From: JBBWZH01 sp035544115
GTDB lineage: Bacteria > Actinomycetota > Actinomycetes > Mycobacteriales > CADCTP01
Assembly: GCA_963714145.1 (NCBI GenBank)
Contig: OY970235.1
Location: 8,742,001-8,806,000 of the forward strand
Reading direction: 5' to 3'
Length of the DNA stretch: 64,000 nucleotides
In this document: positions 1 to 8,050 of the stretch, piece by piece
Position numbering within the stretch: position 1 is the stretch's first letter
Layout of the letters: every line of letters begins with the position of its first letter
Notes under the pieces: generated by a model
Databases searched by the model: none
Seen by the model: only the letters and a program-made list of their open reading frames with translations
Told to the model about the DNA's origin: nothing
Translations under genes and position numbers: made by a program

Positions 1-1
1 C

Positions 2-469
2 GCGCTCAGCGTGATCCGCGGGCTGTCCGCCGAGCTGGGCAGCTCACCCACCGAGGATGGTCTGGACAAGGCGCTGGCCCGCTACCTGGACGCCAACATC
101 CCGCCGTCGGTGACCGCCCAGCTGACCAGCTCGACCGACGTGGACGTGATCCCGGCCGAGGTGGGCGACCAGCTCTACTTCGTGATCCGGGAAGCGGTCC
201 GCAACGCGCTGCTGCACGCGGACACGACCGAGCTGCGGGTCACGCTCAACGTCACCGACAGCGTCGTCACCGCGTCGGTGGAGGACTTCGGCCGCGGGCT
301 GGACGTCGCCGAGGCGATGCGGGCCTCGCACCGGAAGGGTTCGGGCAGCGGGCTCACCTCGATGCGGGAGCGCGTCGAGCTGCTGGGTGGGGTGTTCACG
401 CTGACCAGCCTGCCCGGCCGCGGAACCAAGGCGGAGATCATGGTGCCCTTGCTGACAGCGCGCCGATGA
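2..469 (+). CDS. Sensor histidine kinase, C-terminal part (cut by window start)
   Basis: Only the last ~155 residues are inside the window; the frame is open to the left edge, so the gene starts upstream. What remains is a GHKL/HATPase_c ATP-binding domain: an N-box (REAVRNALLHA), a G1 box (EDFGRGL) and a G2 box (GSGLTSMRERVELLGG) typical of NarL/DesK-type kinases. The dimerisation helix with the phosphorylated His and any sensor or membrane segments lie outside. Its TGA stop overlaps the ATG of the downstream LuxR-type regulator (ATGA), so the two form a translationally coupled two-component pair. The signal is unknown, and whether the pair controls the neighbouring polyketide cluster or just borders it cannot be told from the sequence. 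Confidence 0.9.
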   Translation, partial: ALSVIRGLSAELGSSPTEDGLDKALARYLDANIPPSVTAQLTSSTDVDVIPAEVGDQLYFVIREAVRNALLHADTTELRVTLNVTDSVVTASVEDFGRGLDVAEAMRASHRKGSGSGLTSMRERVELLGGVFTLTSLPGRGTKAEIMVPLLTARR

Positions 470-1137
470 ACCCAGGGCAGCCCATCCGGGTCGTCATCGT
501 CGACGACCACACGCTCTTCCGCGAGGGCATCCGGGAGATGCTGGAGCTCGAGCCGGAGATCACCGTGCTGGCCGAGGGCTGCAGTGGGCCAGAGGCCGTC
601 TCGCTGGCCAGCCGGCACCAGCCGGACGTGATGCTGCTGGACGTCGGGATGCCCGGTGACGGCCCGGCAGCGACCATCGACCAGATCCGCGCGGTCTCGC
701 CGCGGTCCCGGCTGGTCATCCTGACCATGCACGACGACCCGGACCTGATGCGCGAGCTGACCGACCGTGGTGCCTCGGCGTACCTGGTGAAGAGCGTCAG
801 CCGCAAGGAGCTCACCGCGGTGCTGCGGCTGGTGCCGCGCAGCGCCGACACCGTCGTGCTGTACGTGCCGCGGCGCACCCTGCAGAGTGCCGAGCGGGCG
901 CCGCGCGACCTGCTGTCCCCGCGCGAGCTGGACGTACTGCAGTTGGTGGCGCTGGCGTTGAGCAACGGTCAGATCGCGCACCGGCTGTCCATCACCGAGG
1001 CGACGGTCAAGCGGCACCTGAGCAACGTCTACCCGAAGCTCGGGGCGGTGTCCCGGCTGGACGCGATCAACAAGGCGGTGGCGGCGGGGTTGATCCGCCG
1101 GCCGAAGGACAAGCCCGACCCGCCCGCCGAGGACTGA
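466..1137 (+). CDS. NarL/LuxR-family response regulator
   Basis: This 223-residue protein has a receiver domain and a C-terminal LuxR-type helix-turn-helix. Receiver residues are all present: acidic pair D13-D14, phospho-acceptor D59 (LLDVGMP), T87 (ILTMHD) and K109 (YLVKS). The output domain runs from about residue 150, with LSPRELDVLQLVALALSNGQ and the recognition helix around ITEATVKRHLSNVY. It is the partner of the overlapping upstream histidine kinase and is expected to bind DNA as a dimer once phosphorylated. It converges with the AfsR-like gene at 1150, leaving only about 12 bases between the two stops. Target genes are not evident. Confidence 0.92.
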   Translation: MNPGQPIRVVIVDDHTLFREGIREMLELEPEITVLAEGCSGPEAVSLASRHQPDVMLLDVGMPGDGPAATIDQIRAVSPRSRLVILTMHDDPDLMRELTDRGASAYLVKSVSRKELTAVLRLVPRSADTVVLYVPRRTLQSAERAPRDLLSPRELDVLQLVALALSNGQIAHRLSITEATVKRHLSNVYPKLGAVSRLDAINKAVAAGLIRRPKDKPDPPAED

Positions 1138-1149
1138 CCGGCCCGGCGG

Positions 1150-3015
1150 CTACCGGGCCTGGGCGTCGGGTTCCTCCTCGGCCGCCAGGGTCCGGGCGAT
1201 CAGCCGGATCAGCGCGGGGACGTGGTAGCTGGCGCAGCCGTCCGCCTCGGTCTGCCGGTCGACCGGGCCGAGCGGGTGCTCCTCGACCAGCCGGGCGTCC
1301 ACCAACCGCTCCAGCACCGCCTCGGCGGCGCTCTCGCCCATGCCGAGCAGGTGCGCCGCGGTGACCGGGCGCATCGCGCCGGGCCGGGCGGCGATGATCC
1401 GGAACGCCCGCTGCTGGGTCGACGCGAGCTGCCGGTAGCTGGCCGCGGTGGTGGAGACCAGGGCGGTGCCGCCCTCGCGCAGCTCCCGCAGCCGGTCCTC
1501 CTCGCAGCGCAGCCGGCCCACCAGCCGGGCCACCGACCAGGTCGGCCGGGACGTCAGCCGGGTGCCGGCGGCGACCAGCGCGAGCGGCAGGTGGTCGCAC
1601 AGCGCGGCGACCTCGGACGCGGCGTCCAGCTCGGCCAGCACCCGGTCCGGCCCGATCATGGTGCCGAGCAGGGTGAGGCACTCGACCGGTTCCAGCAGCG
1701 GCAGCTCGATCGTGCGCAGCCCGGGCAGGCCGCCCAGATGCCGCAGGCTGGTGGCGAGCACCATCGACCCGCGCCCGCTGGGCAGCAGCTCGCGCAGCTG
1801 GGCCGCGGTGCCGACGTGGTCGACCACCAGCAGGATCTGCCGGTCCGCCGACCAGGTCCGGAACATGCTGCCCAGTTCGGCCGCGCTGTAGCCGGCCAGC
1901 GGCGACCGGACGCCGACCGCGCGCAGGAAACCGGCCAGCACGTCGGCCATGCCGCGGTCGCCCGCGGCGATCGCCCGCAGGTCGACGTAGAGCTGGCCGT
2001 CCGGGAAGAGCCGGCGCAGCTGGTGCGCGGCGTGCACGGCGAAGGCGGTCTTGCCGACACCGATCCGGCCGGTCACCGCGACCACCTGCGGGCCGCCGGC
2101 GCAGTCGGTGGCCGCCCACTCGCGCAGCCGGGCCAGTTCCATCCCGTGGCCGACGAAGTCGGGCAGGTCGGCCGGCAGTTGCGCCGGCACGCAGCCGCCG
2201 GACACCAGCCCGGTCGGGATGACCGCGGTCGGCGCCGCGATCGACGGGTCGTCGACCAGGATCGCCTGGTGCAGCCGCTTGGTCTCGGCGGACGGCTCCA
2301 GCCCGAGCTGGTCGATCAGCTCGGACCGCATCCGCTGGTAGACCTCGAGCGCCGGGCCGCGCCGGCCGCACCGGTGCAGCGCGGTCATCAGCAGCGTCGA
2401 GTAGCTCTCGTGCGTGGGGTGCGCCGCGACCAGCGCGGTCAGCTCGCCGATCAGCTGGTCGTGCCGGCCGAGCTGGAGGTCGGCCTCCAGCCGCAGTTCG
2501 AGCGCGGACATCCGGGTCTCGGCCAGCCGGGCCGCCTCGACCGAGAGCAGCGGGCCGAGCCCGACGTCGGCCAGGGCCGGCCCGTGCCAGCGGTCCAGGG
2601 CGGCCCGCAGCGTCGCGGCGGCCTCCTCGACCAGCCCCTGGGCCATCTCGGTGCGGCCCCGCTCCACCCCGGCCACGAACTCGTGCACGTCGAAGCTGTC
2701 CTCCGGGCCCAGCCGCAGCTGGTAGCCGCCCTGCGAGGTCAGCAGCGAGAGGTGCCGCCGGCTCGGGGTGATCTCGGCCTTCTCGCCCTGACCCAGCATC
2801 CGGCGCAGCTGGTAGATGTAGGTCTGCAGGGTGGGCAGGGCGCTGGCCGGCGGCCGGTGTTCCCACAACTCGTCGATCAGCTGGTCGGCGCGGACGACCC
2901 GGTTGGCGTTCAGCAGCAGCATCGCCAGCACCTGGCGCTGCTTCGGCGCGGACGGCGTGCTCGTCCCGTTGGTCCCGGTGACCTGCATGGTGCCAAGGAG
3001 ACTGAACGAAGTCAT
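1150..3015 (-). CDS. AfsR/SARP-family transcriptional regulator with NB-ARC ATPase domain
   Basis: The protein has 621 residues from the ATG at 3015, preceded by AGGAAGG about nine bases upstream; a longer in-frame start at 3126 lacks such a site. Order of domains: an OmpR-like winged helix (residues ~1-95, with VVRADQLIDELWEHRPP), the bacterial transcriptional activation domain (BTAD, ~100-255, ending ...LGLEPSAETKRL) and an NB-ARC/STAND ATPase from ~290 with Walker A GRIGVGKTA (~residue 316) and Walker B ILLVVDH. The long TPR region of AfsR (about 990 residues) is absent, so this is a shortened architecture. SARPs activate antibiotic clusters by binding direct repeats near the -35 region. 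It is divergent from the SDR operon across a 470-base region with 34-base-spaced repeats. Its location makes a cluster-specific role likely, but the target is inference. Confidence 0.9.
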   Translation of the reverse strand: MTSFSLLGTMQVTGTNGTSTPSAPKQRQVLAMLLLNANRVVRADQLIDELWEHRPPASALPTLQTYIYQLRRMLGQGEKAEITPSRRHLSLLTSQGGYQLRLGPEDSFDVHEFVAGVERGRTEMAQGLVEEAAATLRAALDRWHGPALADVGLGPLLSVEAARLAETRMSALELRLEADLQLGRHDQLIGELTALVAAHPTHESYSTLLMTALHRCGRRGPALEVYQRMRSELIDQLGLEPSAETKRLHQAILVDDPSIAAPTAVIPTGLVSGGCVPAQLPADLPDFVGHGMELARLREWAATDCAGGPQVVAVTGRIGVGKTAFAVHAAHQLRRLFPDGQLYVDLRAIAAGDRGMADVLAGFLRAVGVRSPLAGYSAAELGSMFRTWSADRQILLVVDHVGTAAQLRELLPSGRGSMVLATSLRHLGGLPGLRTIELPLLEPVECLTLLGTMIGPDRVLAELDAASEVAALCDHLPLALVAAGTRLTSRPTWSVARLVGRLRCEEDRLRELREGGTALVSTTAASYRQLASTQQRAFRIIAARPGAMRPVTAAHLLGMGESAAEAVLERLVDARLVEEHPLGPVDRQTEADGCASYHVPALIRLIARTLAAEEEPDAQAR

Positions 3016-3487
3016 GTCGATCGCCTTCCTGCTCGCCGGCCTTTCCGGGCCGGACACCCCGCGCGCTGTAGGCTCCAGCCGCACTCCAGTGCACCGTGGT
3101 TTGCTGGAGGTCCGCTGGCTTGCCACCCCCGGTCAGCCTCCCGGCCTCCCGAAGTGCTTGGCCCAACGCTAGAAAGCCCGCGTTGCCCACGACAACGGCC
3201 GGCAAACATTGCTTCACCCAAGGTGTCAGCCGGTGCTACGACCTCCGGTACCCAACGGTGTAGGCCCGCTCTGCAACCCGAGTACCCCACGGTGTAGTGC
3301 GGCTGCGACTCAAGTTGTAGTCGGGCCGACCGGGCCGGCCACCAGCGCCGCCCCCAGCGGAACTCGCGCCGCTCTCGATCCCTGCTTGCGAACCTCTTCA
3401 CTGGCCGGCCAGTTTCGATTTCGGGCGGCGGGCCGGCAGCCGCGCACCGTCAGTTGCTCATCAGGTGGGCTGAAGGGATGACCAGGT
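3016..3487. promoter_or_regulatory. Divergent intergenic control region between the AfsR-like gene and the SDR operon
   Basis: This 472-base stretch has no convincing gene and should hold promoters for both directions. It contains three related direct repeats at exact 34-base spacing (3216, 3250, 3284) and an imperfect inverted repeat with perfect 5-base arms, CGACT...AGTCG, at 3305-3322. Direct repeats are what SARPs bind, although their usual spacing is 11 or 22 bases. I cannot place -10/-35 hexamers with confidence. Confidence 0.55.
3216..3297. repeat. Three direct repeats at 34-base spacing (candidate operator)
   Basis: Copies are ACCCAACGGTGTAG at 3250-3263, ACCCCACGGTGTAG at 3284-3297 and a weaker ACCCAAGGTGTCAG at 3216-3229. 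Start-to-start distance is 34 bases both times. The second and third differ at one position; the first is shifted by one base in its right half. They lie 190-270 bases upstream of the SDR start and 200-280 bases upstream of the AfsR-like start. Confidence 0.5.
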
Positions 3488-4348
3488 ATGGCGCAAATAC
3501 GCGACGTAGGCTCCGTCGCACCGGGCCCGCCGCCGGCGCGTTGGGGTCTTGTCGCCGGGGCGACCGGATGCATCGGCAGCGCGGTAGCCGATGCCCTCGC
3601 CGCCGCCGGGTGGAATCTCGTCGTGCACTCGGGCCGGCGGCCCGCGGCGGCGGCCGAGATCGCCCGGAAGCTGGTTGAGCAGTACCGGGTGCAGGTGCTG
3701 CCGGTGCATGCCGACATCACCGACGCCGCCGAGCTGGACCGCCTGCGCGAGTCGCTGGGCGAGGCCGGCATCGGCAGCCTGGCCGCCCTGGTCAACTGCG
3801 CCACGGCCTTCTCCGGCGACCTGATGCCGGCCAGCCGGCTGGAGCACGCCGAGTTCCGCCGGGTCCTGGACGTCGATCTGGTCGGCCCGTACCTGCTGGT
3901 CCGGGAGTTGCTGCCGCTGCTGGTCGCGTCCGGGGCGAGCCGGATCGTGCTGCTCACGACGCGGGTGGCACCACACGGTGGGGCCGGCGCCGTGCACCTG
4001 AGCGCCGCGAAGGCCGGCGTGCACGGGCTGGTTTCGGCGCTCGCCGAGGAGTTGGACGAGTACGGGGTCCGGATGCACGCCCTGGCCCCGGGGCCGGTCT
4101 TCGCGCCGGACCGCCGGCCGGCCGGGCTGCCACCCGGCATCCCGGCCGGGAATCGGGAGGAGGTGGCCCGGGTGGTCGTCGAACTGGTCTCCGCCGAGGA
4201 CGGTGACCCGGTCAGCAACGCGTACGGCGCCGGCAACCACGGGGACGCCACCCGCCATGGGGACGGCACCCGCCATGGGGACGCGACCCGGCACGGGGGC
4301 GCCACCGACCACGAGCCGGCGCCGGATCGAACGGGAGGTATGCGGTGA
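3488..4348 (+). CDS. Short-chain dehydrogenase/reductase-fold protein with altered catalytic site
   Basis: A 286-residue protein, first gene of the coupled operon SDR-TetR-thioesterase-SARP. A Rossmann nucleotide motif (GATGCIG, residues 24-30), HADITD and LVNCAT (usually NNAG) place it in the classical SDR family. The YxxxK active site is altered: K175 is kept, but the tyrosine position is Leu171 (HLSAAK), and the usual catalytic Ser region reads LLTTRV. It therefore may not be a normal oxidoreductase; it could bind NAD(P)H without catalysis or use another chemistry. The C-terminus carries four 6-residue repeats (GDATRH-like) encoded by 18-base tandem units at 4241-4312, unusual for an SDR. 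Start: AAGGGA lies about 10 bases before the ATG. Its stop overlaps the GTG of the TetR gene. Confidence 0.8.
   Translation: MAQIRDVGSVAPGPPPARWGLVAGATGCIGSAVADALAAAGWNLVVHSGRRPAAAAEIARKLVEQYRVQVLPVHADITDAAELDRLRESLGEAGIGSLAALVNCATAFSGDLMPASRLEHAEFRRVLDVDLVGPYLLVRELLPLLVASGASRIVLLTTRVAPHGGAGAVHLSAAKAGVHGLVSALAEELDEYGVRMHALAPGPVFAPDRRPAGLPPGIPAGNREEVARVVVELVSAEDGDPVSNAYGAGNHGDATRHGDGTRHGDATRHGGATDHEPAPDRTGGMR
4241..4312 (+). repeat. Four 18-base tandem repeats in the SDR C-terminus
   Basis: Units at 4241, 4259, 4277 and 4295; the first is GGGGACGCCACCCGCCAT and the later ones drift. They encode GDATRH, GDGTRH, GDATRH and GGATDH. Units are whole codons, so copy-number change would not shift frame. 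Confidence 0.85.
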
Positions 4349-5073
4349 TCGAGGTACAGGAACAGATGTTGCCAGGTCGTTCGGACTCAGTAAACACTTA
4401 CCGGATGTCGAACAGTCGAGCCCTGTTGCTTGCCGCCGCCGCCGAGGAATTCGCCAAGTTCGGGCGCGAGGGTGCCCGGATCCAGGCGATCGTGCAGCGG
4501 GCGAGCGTCAACGAGCGGATGATCTACCACCACTTCGGCAGCAAGGACGGTCTCTACACGGCCGTGCTGCGGGAGCAGCAGAAGGAGCTGGGCGAGGCCT
4601 GGCTGGGCAGCATCGCCGACCTCGGCGAGCTGGACCCCTACCCGGGGATGCGGGCCGCGCTGACCGGGTTCTTCAACGCGATCGCGGCCCGGCCGCTGCT
4701 GCCGGCGCTGTGGATGCACGAGGCGCTGGCCGGCTGGCAGACCACGCCGCTGCCGACCGCCGAGATGCTGCCGGCCCAGATCCGGGACCTGTACGTGCGC
4801 GGCCAGCGCGACGGGGTGTTCCGTCCGGACTGCCCGTTCGAGCTGGCCTACGCGGTCGCGATCAGCGCGCTGGTGGCGCTGCCGACCTTCGTCCCCCGGT
4901 TCGCCGGCATGCTGCCGACCGACGAGGCGTCGGTGGTGGCCGACCCGTACATCCGGGAGCGGGTGATCGAGCAGCTGCTGGACGGCATGACCGGCCCGCA
5001 CCCGATCCCGGTCGGCGCCGGCTCGGCCGACCTCAGCACGGCCGGCACCGGCGGGCGGCCGAGTCCGCCATGA
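4345..5073 (+). CDS. TetR/AcrR-family transcriptional regulator
   Basis: A 242-residue protein from a GTG start with GGGAGG six bases upstream, overlapping the SDR stop (GTGA); an alternative ATG lies at 4405. The N-terminal TetR helix-turn-helix spans residues ~25-70 (AAAEEFAKFGREGARIQAI... RASVNERMIYHHFGSKDGLY). The rest is the ligand-binding and dimerisation region, which is too variable to name a ligand. TetR proteins usually repress their own operon or a nearby exporter and are released by a small molecule. Here the neighbours suggest control of this operon or of the ABC exporter at 14.2 kb, by the product or an intermediate. Its TGA overlaps the ATG of the thioesterase gene. Confidence 0.92.
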   Translation: MIEVQEQMLPGRSDSVNTYRMSNSRALLLAAAAEEFAKFGREGARIQAIVQRASVNERMIYHHFGSKDGLYTAVLREQQKELGEAWLGSIADLGELDPYPGMRAALTGFFNAIAARPLLPALWMHEALAGWQTTPLPTAEMLPAQIRDLYVRGQRDGVFRPDCPFELAYAVAISALVALPTFVPRFAGMLPTDEASVVADPYIRERVIEQLLDGMTGPHPIPVGAGSADLSTAGTGGRPSPP

Positions 5074-5882
5074 CCACCTCGACCACGGCCAACCCGGCGC
5101 ACCGGCCGGACGACCTGGACCTCTGGGTCCGGCGGTTCCACCCGGTCGCCGAGCCGGCGATCCGGCTGGTCTGCTTCCCGCACGCGGGCGGTTCGGCCAG
5201 CGCCTACTTCCCGCTCTCCCGGTCGCTGACGCCGGCCGTCGAGGTGCTCGCGGTGCAGTACCCGGGCCGGCAGGAGCGGCGCGGTGAGCCGGGCATCGGC
5301 GACATCGGCGTCCTGGCCGACCGGATCACCGCGGCCGTGGCGCCCTGGGCCAGCCGCCCGTACGCGCTGTTCGGCCACAGCATGGGTGCGATCGTGGCGT
5401 TCGAGGTGGCCCGCCGGCTGGAGGCGGGGCCCGGCGGCCACCCGCGGCACCTGTTCGTGTCCGGCCGGCGGGGGCCGACCCTGCAGCGCAGCCGTGGCGT
5501 CCACCTCCGCGACGACGCGGGCGTGGTGGACGAGCTGCGCGAGCTGGGCGGCACCGACCACCGCTTCCTGCAGGACAGCGAGCTGCTCGCCACCATCCTG
5601 CCGGCGACCCGCAGTGACTACCGCGCCATCGAGACCTACGAATACGCCGACGGACCGCCGGTGGCCTGCCCGGTCACCGCGATGGTCGGCGAGAGCGACC
5701 CGGAGAGCACGCTCGCGGAGACCACGGCCTGGTCCGCCCACTGCGGTGGCGGCTTCGACCTGAAGGTGTTCCCGGGTGGTCATTTCTACATCGAGGCGTC
5801 CCGCGCGGCCGTGGTCGGCACGATCACCGCGGCGCTCGGGCGACAGGCCGGCGACGCATCGTTGGAAGGGACAGCGCGATGA
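5070..5882 (+). CDS. Type II thioesterase (polyketide synthase editing)
   Basis: A 270-residue alpha/beta hydrolase of the GrsT/RifR type. The catalytic Ser104 sits in GHSMG, Asp210 in GESDPE and His238 in GGHFYIEA; the oxyanion region is CFPHAGGSA. These stand-alone enzymes remove stalled or wrongly primed acyl groups from PKS carrier proteins. The PKS in this window has no integrated thioesterase, so this enzyme is expected to edit rather than release product; release is assigned to the tetronate cassette. The frame is open well upstream, but the family match begins at the ATG at 5070, which overlaps the TetR stop. Its own TGA overlaps the SARP ATG. AbyT of the abyssomicin cluster is the comparable gene. 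Confidence 0.93.
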   Translation: MTTSTTANPAHRPDDLDLWVRRFHPVAEPAIRLVCFPHAGGSASAYFPLSRSLTPAVEVLAVQYPGRQERRGEPGIGDIGVLADRITAAVAPWASRPYALFGHSMGAIVAFEVARRLEAGPGGHPRHLFVSGRRGPTLQRSRGVHLRDDAGVVDELRELGGTDHRFLQDSELLATILPATRSDYRAIETYEYADGPPVACPVTAMVGESDPESTLAETTAWSAHCGGGFDLKVFPGGHFYIEASRAAVVGTITAALGRQAGDASLEGTAR

Positions 5883-6643
5883 GGTACGAGATCCTGGGCC
5901 CATTACGGGTCACCGACGAGCACGGGGCGTCGTTCATCAACGCCCGGAAGATCGAGATCCTGCTGGCGGTGCTGCTGGCCCGGGCCGACGAGGTGGTCCC
6001 GACCGGCGCGCTGATGACCGAGATCTGGGGCGAGGGCGCGCCCCGGCGGGCGGTGGCCGGGCTGCACGTCTTCGTCTCCCAGCTGCGCAAGTTCCTCGGC
6101 CGCCCCGGCCGGCCGAACAGCCCGGTGATCACCCGCCCGCCCGGTTACCTGCTCTCGCTGGACGCCGACGAGTTCGACGCGCATCTGTACCTGAAGCAGA
6201 TGGAGGCCGGCCGGGCCCACGCCGCGGCCGCGCGGCACCAGCAGGCGGCGGACTGCCTGGGCAGCGCTCTGGCGCTCTGGCGCGGCCCGGTGCTCAACGG
6301 CTTCTGCCCCGGCCCGATCCTGGAGGGCTTCGTGTCCTGGCTGACCGAGGCCCGGCTGGACTGCACCGAGCTGCTGGTCGACTCGCAGCTCGCCCTCGGC
6401 CGGCACCGTGAACTGGTCGGCCGGCTCTACTCGCTGACCGCCGAGCACCCGTTGCGCGAGTCGTTCTACCGGCAGCTGATGCTCGCGCTCTACCGCTCCG
6501 ACCGGCAGGCCGACGCGCTGAAGGTGTACCAGGCGGCGCGCCGCACGCTGAACGAGGAACTCGGCCTGGAACCGTGCCGGGCGCTGCAGGAAGTGCAGCG
6601 GGCCGTGCTGCGGGCCGACGACCAGCTGGCCACGGCGGTCTGA
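5879..6643 (+). CDS. Small SARP transcriptional activator with a TTA codon
   Basis: A 254-residue SARP of the ActII-ORF4/DnrI size. A winged-helix DNA-binding domain lies at residues ~1-95 (starts MRYEILGPL, with VVPTGALMTEIWGEGAPRRA) and the BTAD at ~100-245 (ends LNEELGLEPCRALQEVQRAVL). No ATPase domain follows. Codon 9 is TTA (5903-5905), rare in high-GC actinomycetes and decoded by the bldA leucyl-tRNA, so translation may depend on developmental stage. It is the last gene of the four-gene coupled operon (ATGA overlap with the thioesterase). It is the best candidate for the pathway-specific activator of the tetronate/PKS genes. Confidence 0.92.
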   Translation: MRYEILGPLRVTDEHGASFINARKIEILLAVLLARADEVVPTGALMTEIWGEGAPRRAVAGLHVFVSQLRKFLGRPGRPNSPVITRPPGYLLSLDADEFDAHLYLKQMEAGRAHAAAARHQQAADCLGSALALWRGPVLNGFCPGPILEGFVSWLTEARLDCTELLVDSQLALGRHRELVGRLYSLTAEHPLRESFYRQLMLALYRSDRQADALKVYQAARRTLNEELGLEPCRALQEVQRAVLRADDQLATAV

Positions 6644-6755
6644 CCGCGACCGGCGGCCGAGACCCGCCGGCCGACCCCGCTGCCCGCGGCTGGCCGCCGA
6701 GCACGGCGCCCGGACGGCGACGGATTCACCTGAGGCACACCCGAAAGGAATGCTG

Positions 6756-8018
6756 ATGACGCGCGCCCTCGAACCGGTAGCCGATATCGAATCGGAAGCT
6801 GAAGCCGGCACGGCCGAGCTGCCGCCGTTCCCGATGCCCCGGGTCTGCCCGATGGATCCGCCGCCGGGTTACGCGACGCTCGCCGCCGAGCGATCGGTGA
6901 CCAAGGTCGTGCTGCCCACCGGCCGGACCGCCTGGCTGGTCACCGGGCACGGCCCGGTGCGGCAGATCCTCAACGACCCGGGGTTGAGCGTCAACCGGAC
7001 CGACCCTGGCTACCCGCACCTGGTTGCCATGACCCCGCAGCTGATGGCGATGATGGCGCAGGTCAACAGCTCGCTGCTGGGCCTGGACCCGCCCCGGCAC
7101 ACCGTCTACCGGCGGCTGCTGATCAACGAGTTCACGGTCCGCCGGTTCGCCTCGATGCGGCCGCGGATCCAGGAGATCGTGGACGGCTGCATCGACAAGA
7201 TGCTCGCCGCCGGCCCACCCGTCGACCTGCACCAGCTGCTGTCGCTGCCGGTGCCGGCCCGGGTGATCTGCGAGCTGCTCGGCATGCCGTACCAGGATCA
7301 CGAGATCTTCGAGCAGAGCACCCAGACCATGCTGAACCGCAAGCTGTCCCAGCCGGAGCGGGCGCAGGCCGCCGGCGCCATCCGCGGGCACGTGGACCGG
7401 CTGGTCACGGTCAAGGAGAACGACCCGGGCGACGACATGATCGGCCGGCTGGTGGTCAAGTACCGCGAGGCCGGGCTGTACGACCACCAGCAGATGGTCG
7501 GGCTGGCCATGCTGCTGCTGATGGCCGGGCACGAGACCACCGCGAACACCATCTCGCTCGGCGTGCTCGCCCTGGCCCAGCACCCCGACCAGCTCGACCT
7601 GCTCAAGCGCGACCCGTCGGTGACGCCGAAGGCGGTCGAGGAGATCCTGCGGTTCCTGAGCATCGTGGACGCGTCCGGCGGTTCCCGGGTCGCGGTCGAG
7701 GACATCGAGATCGAGGGCGTCACCATCCGCAAGGGCGAGGGCATCATCGCGCTGCTGTCCGGCGCCAACCGGGACGGCGGGTTCTTCCCCGAGCCGGACG
7801 CGCTGGACATCAGCCGCGGCGGCCGGCACCACGTCGGCTTCGGCTACGGCATCCACCAGTGCCTCGGCCAGAACCTGGCCCGGCTCGAGCTGGAGGTGGC
7901 GTTCGGCACGCTGTACGCGCGCATCCCGGGCCTGCGGGTGGCCGCCCCGATCGAGTCACTGTCCTTCAAGGACGACGCCAGCGTGTACGGCGTCGTCGAG
8001 GTCCCGGTGACCTGGTGA
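6756..8018 (+). CDS. Cytochrome P450 monooxygenase
   Basis: A 420-residue soluble bacterial P450. The I-helix oxygen-binding motif is AGHETT (~residues 256-261), the K-helix ExxR is E296-R299 (EEILR), and the heme-binding loop is GFGYGIHQCLG with Cys369. I chose the ATG at 6756 because AAAGGA (6744-6749) lies six bases before it; the in-frame ATG at 6750 is too close to that site. It is followed by its ferredoxin with a GTGA overlap. Context points to late oxidation of the polyketide (hydroxylation, epoxidation or oxidation of a methyl group), like the P450/ferredoxin pairs AbyV/AbyW. The site of attack cannot be read from sequence. Confidence 0.94.
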   Translation: MTRALEPVADIESEAEAGTAELPPFPMPRVCPMDPPPGYATLAAERSVTKVVLPTGRTAWLVTGHGPVRQILNDPGLSVNRTDPGYPHLVAMTPQLMAMMAQVNSSLLGLDPPRHTVYRRLLINEFTVRRFASMRPRIQEIVDGCIDKMLAAGPPVDLHQLLSLPVPARVICELLGMPYQDHEIFEQSTQTMLNRKLSQPERAQAAGAIRGHVDRLVTVKENDPGDDMIGRLVVKYREAGLYDHQQMVGLAMLLLMAGHETTANTISLGVLALAQHPDQLDLLKRDPSVTPKAVEEILRFLSIVDASGGSRVAVEDIEIEGVTIRKGEGIIALLSGANRDGGFFPEPDALDISRGGRHHVGFGYGIHQCLGQNLARLELEVAFGTLYARIPGLRVAAPIESLSFKDDASVYGVVEVPVTW

Positions 8019-8050
8019 GCAGTGACCTGGTGACCGGTGACCTGGTGAGC
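8006..8050 (+). repeat. Three 15-base tandem repeats across the P450 stop / ferredoxin start
   Basis: Units are GGTGACCTGGTGAGC (8006), AGTGACCTGGTGACC (8021) and GGTGACCTGGTGAGC (8036). Each carries a TGGTGA stop-start overlap context. The first includes the actual P450 TGA and ferredoxin GTG; the others are read through as ferredoxin codons. Confidence 0.9.

Noticed and set aside
4203..5069. N-terminal extension of the thioesterase frame upstream of 5070
   Set aside because: The extension overlaps the TetR gene in another frame and has no family similarity; the thioesterase match starts at the ATG that overlaps the TetR stop.
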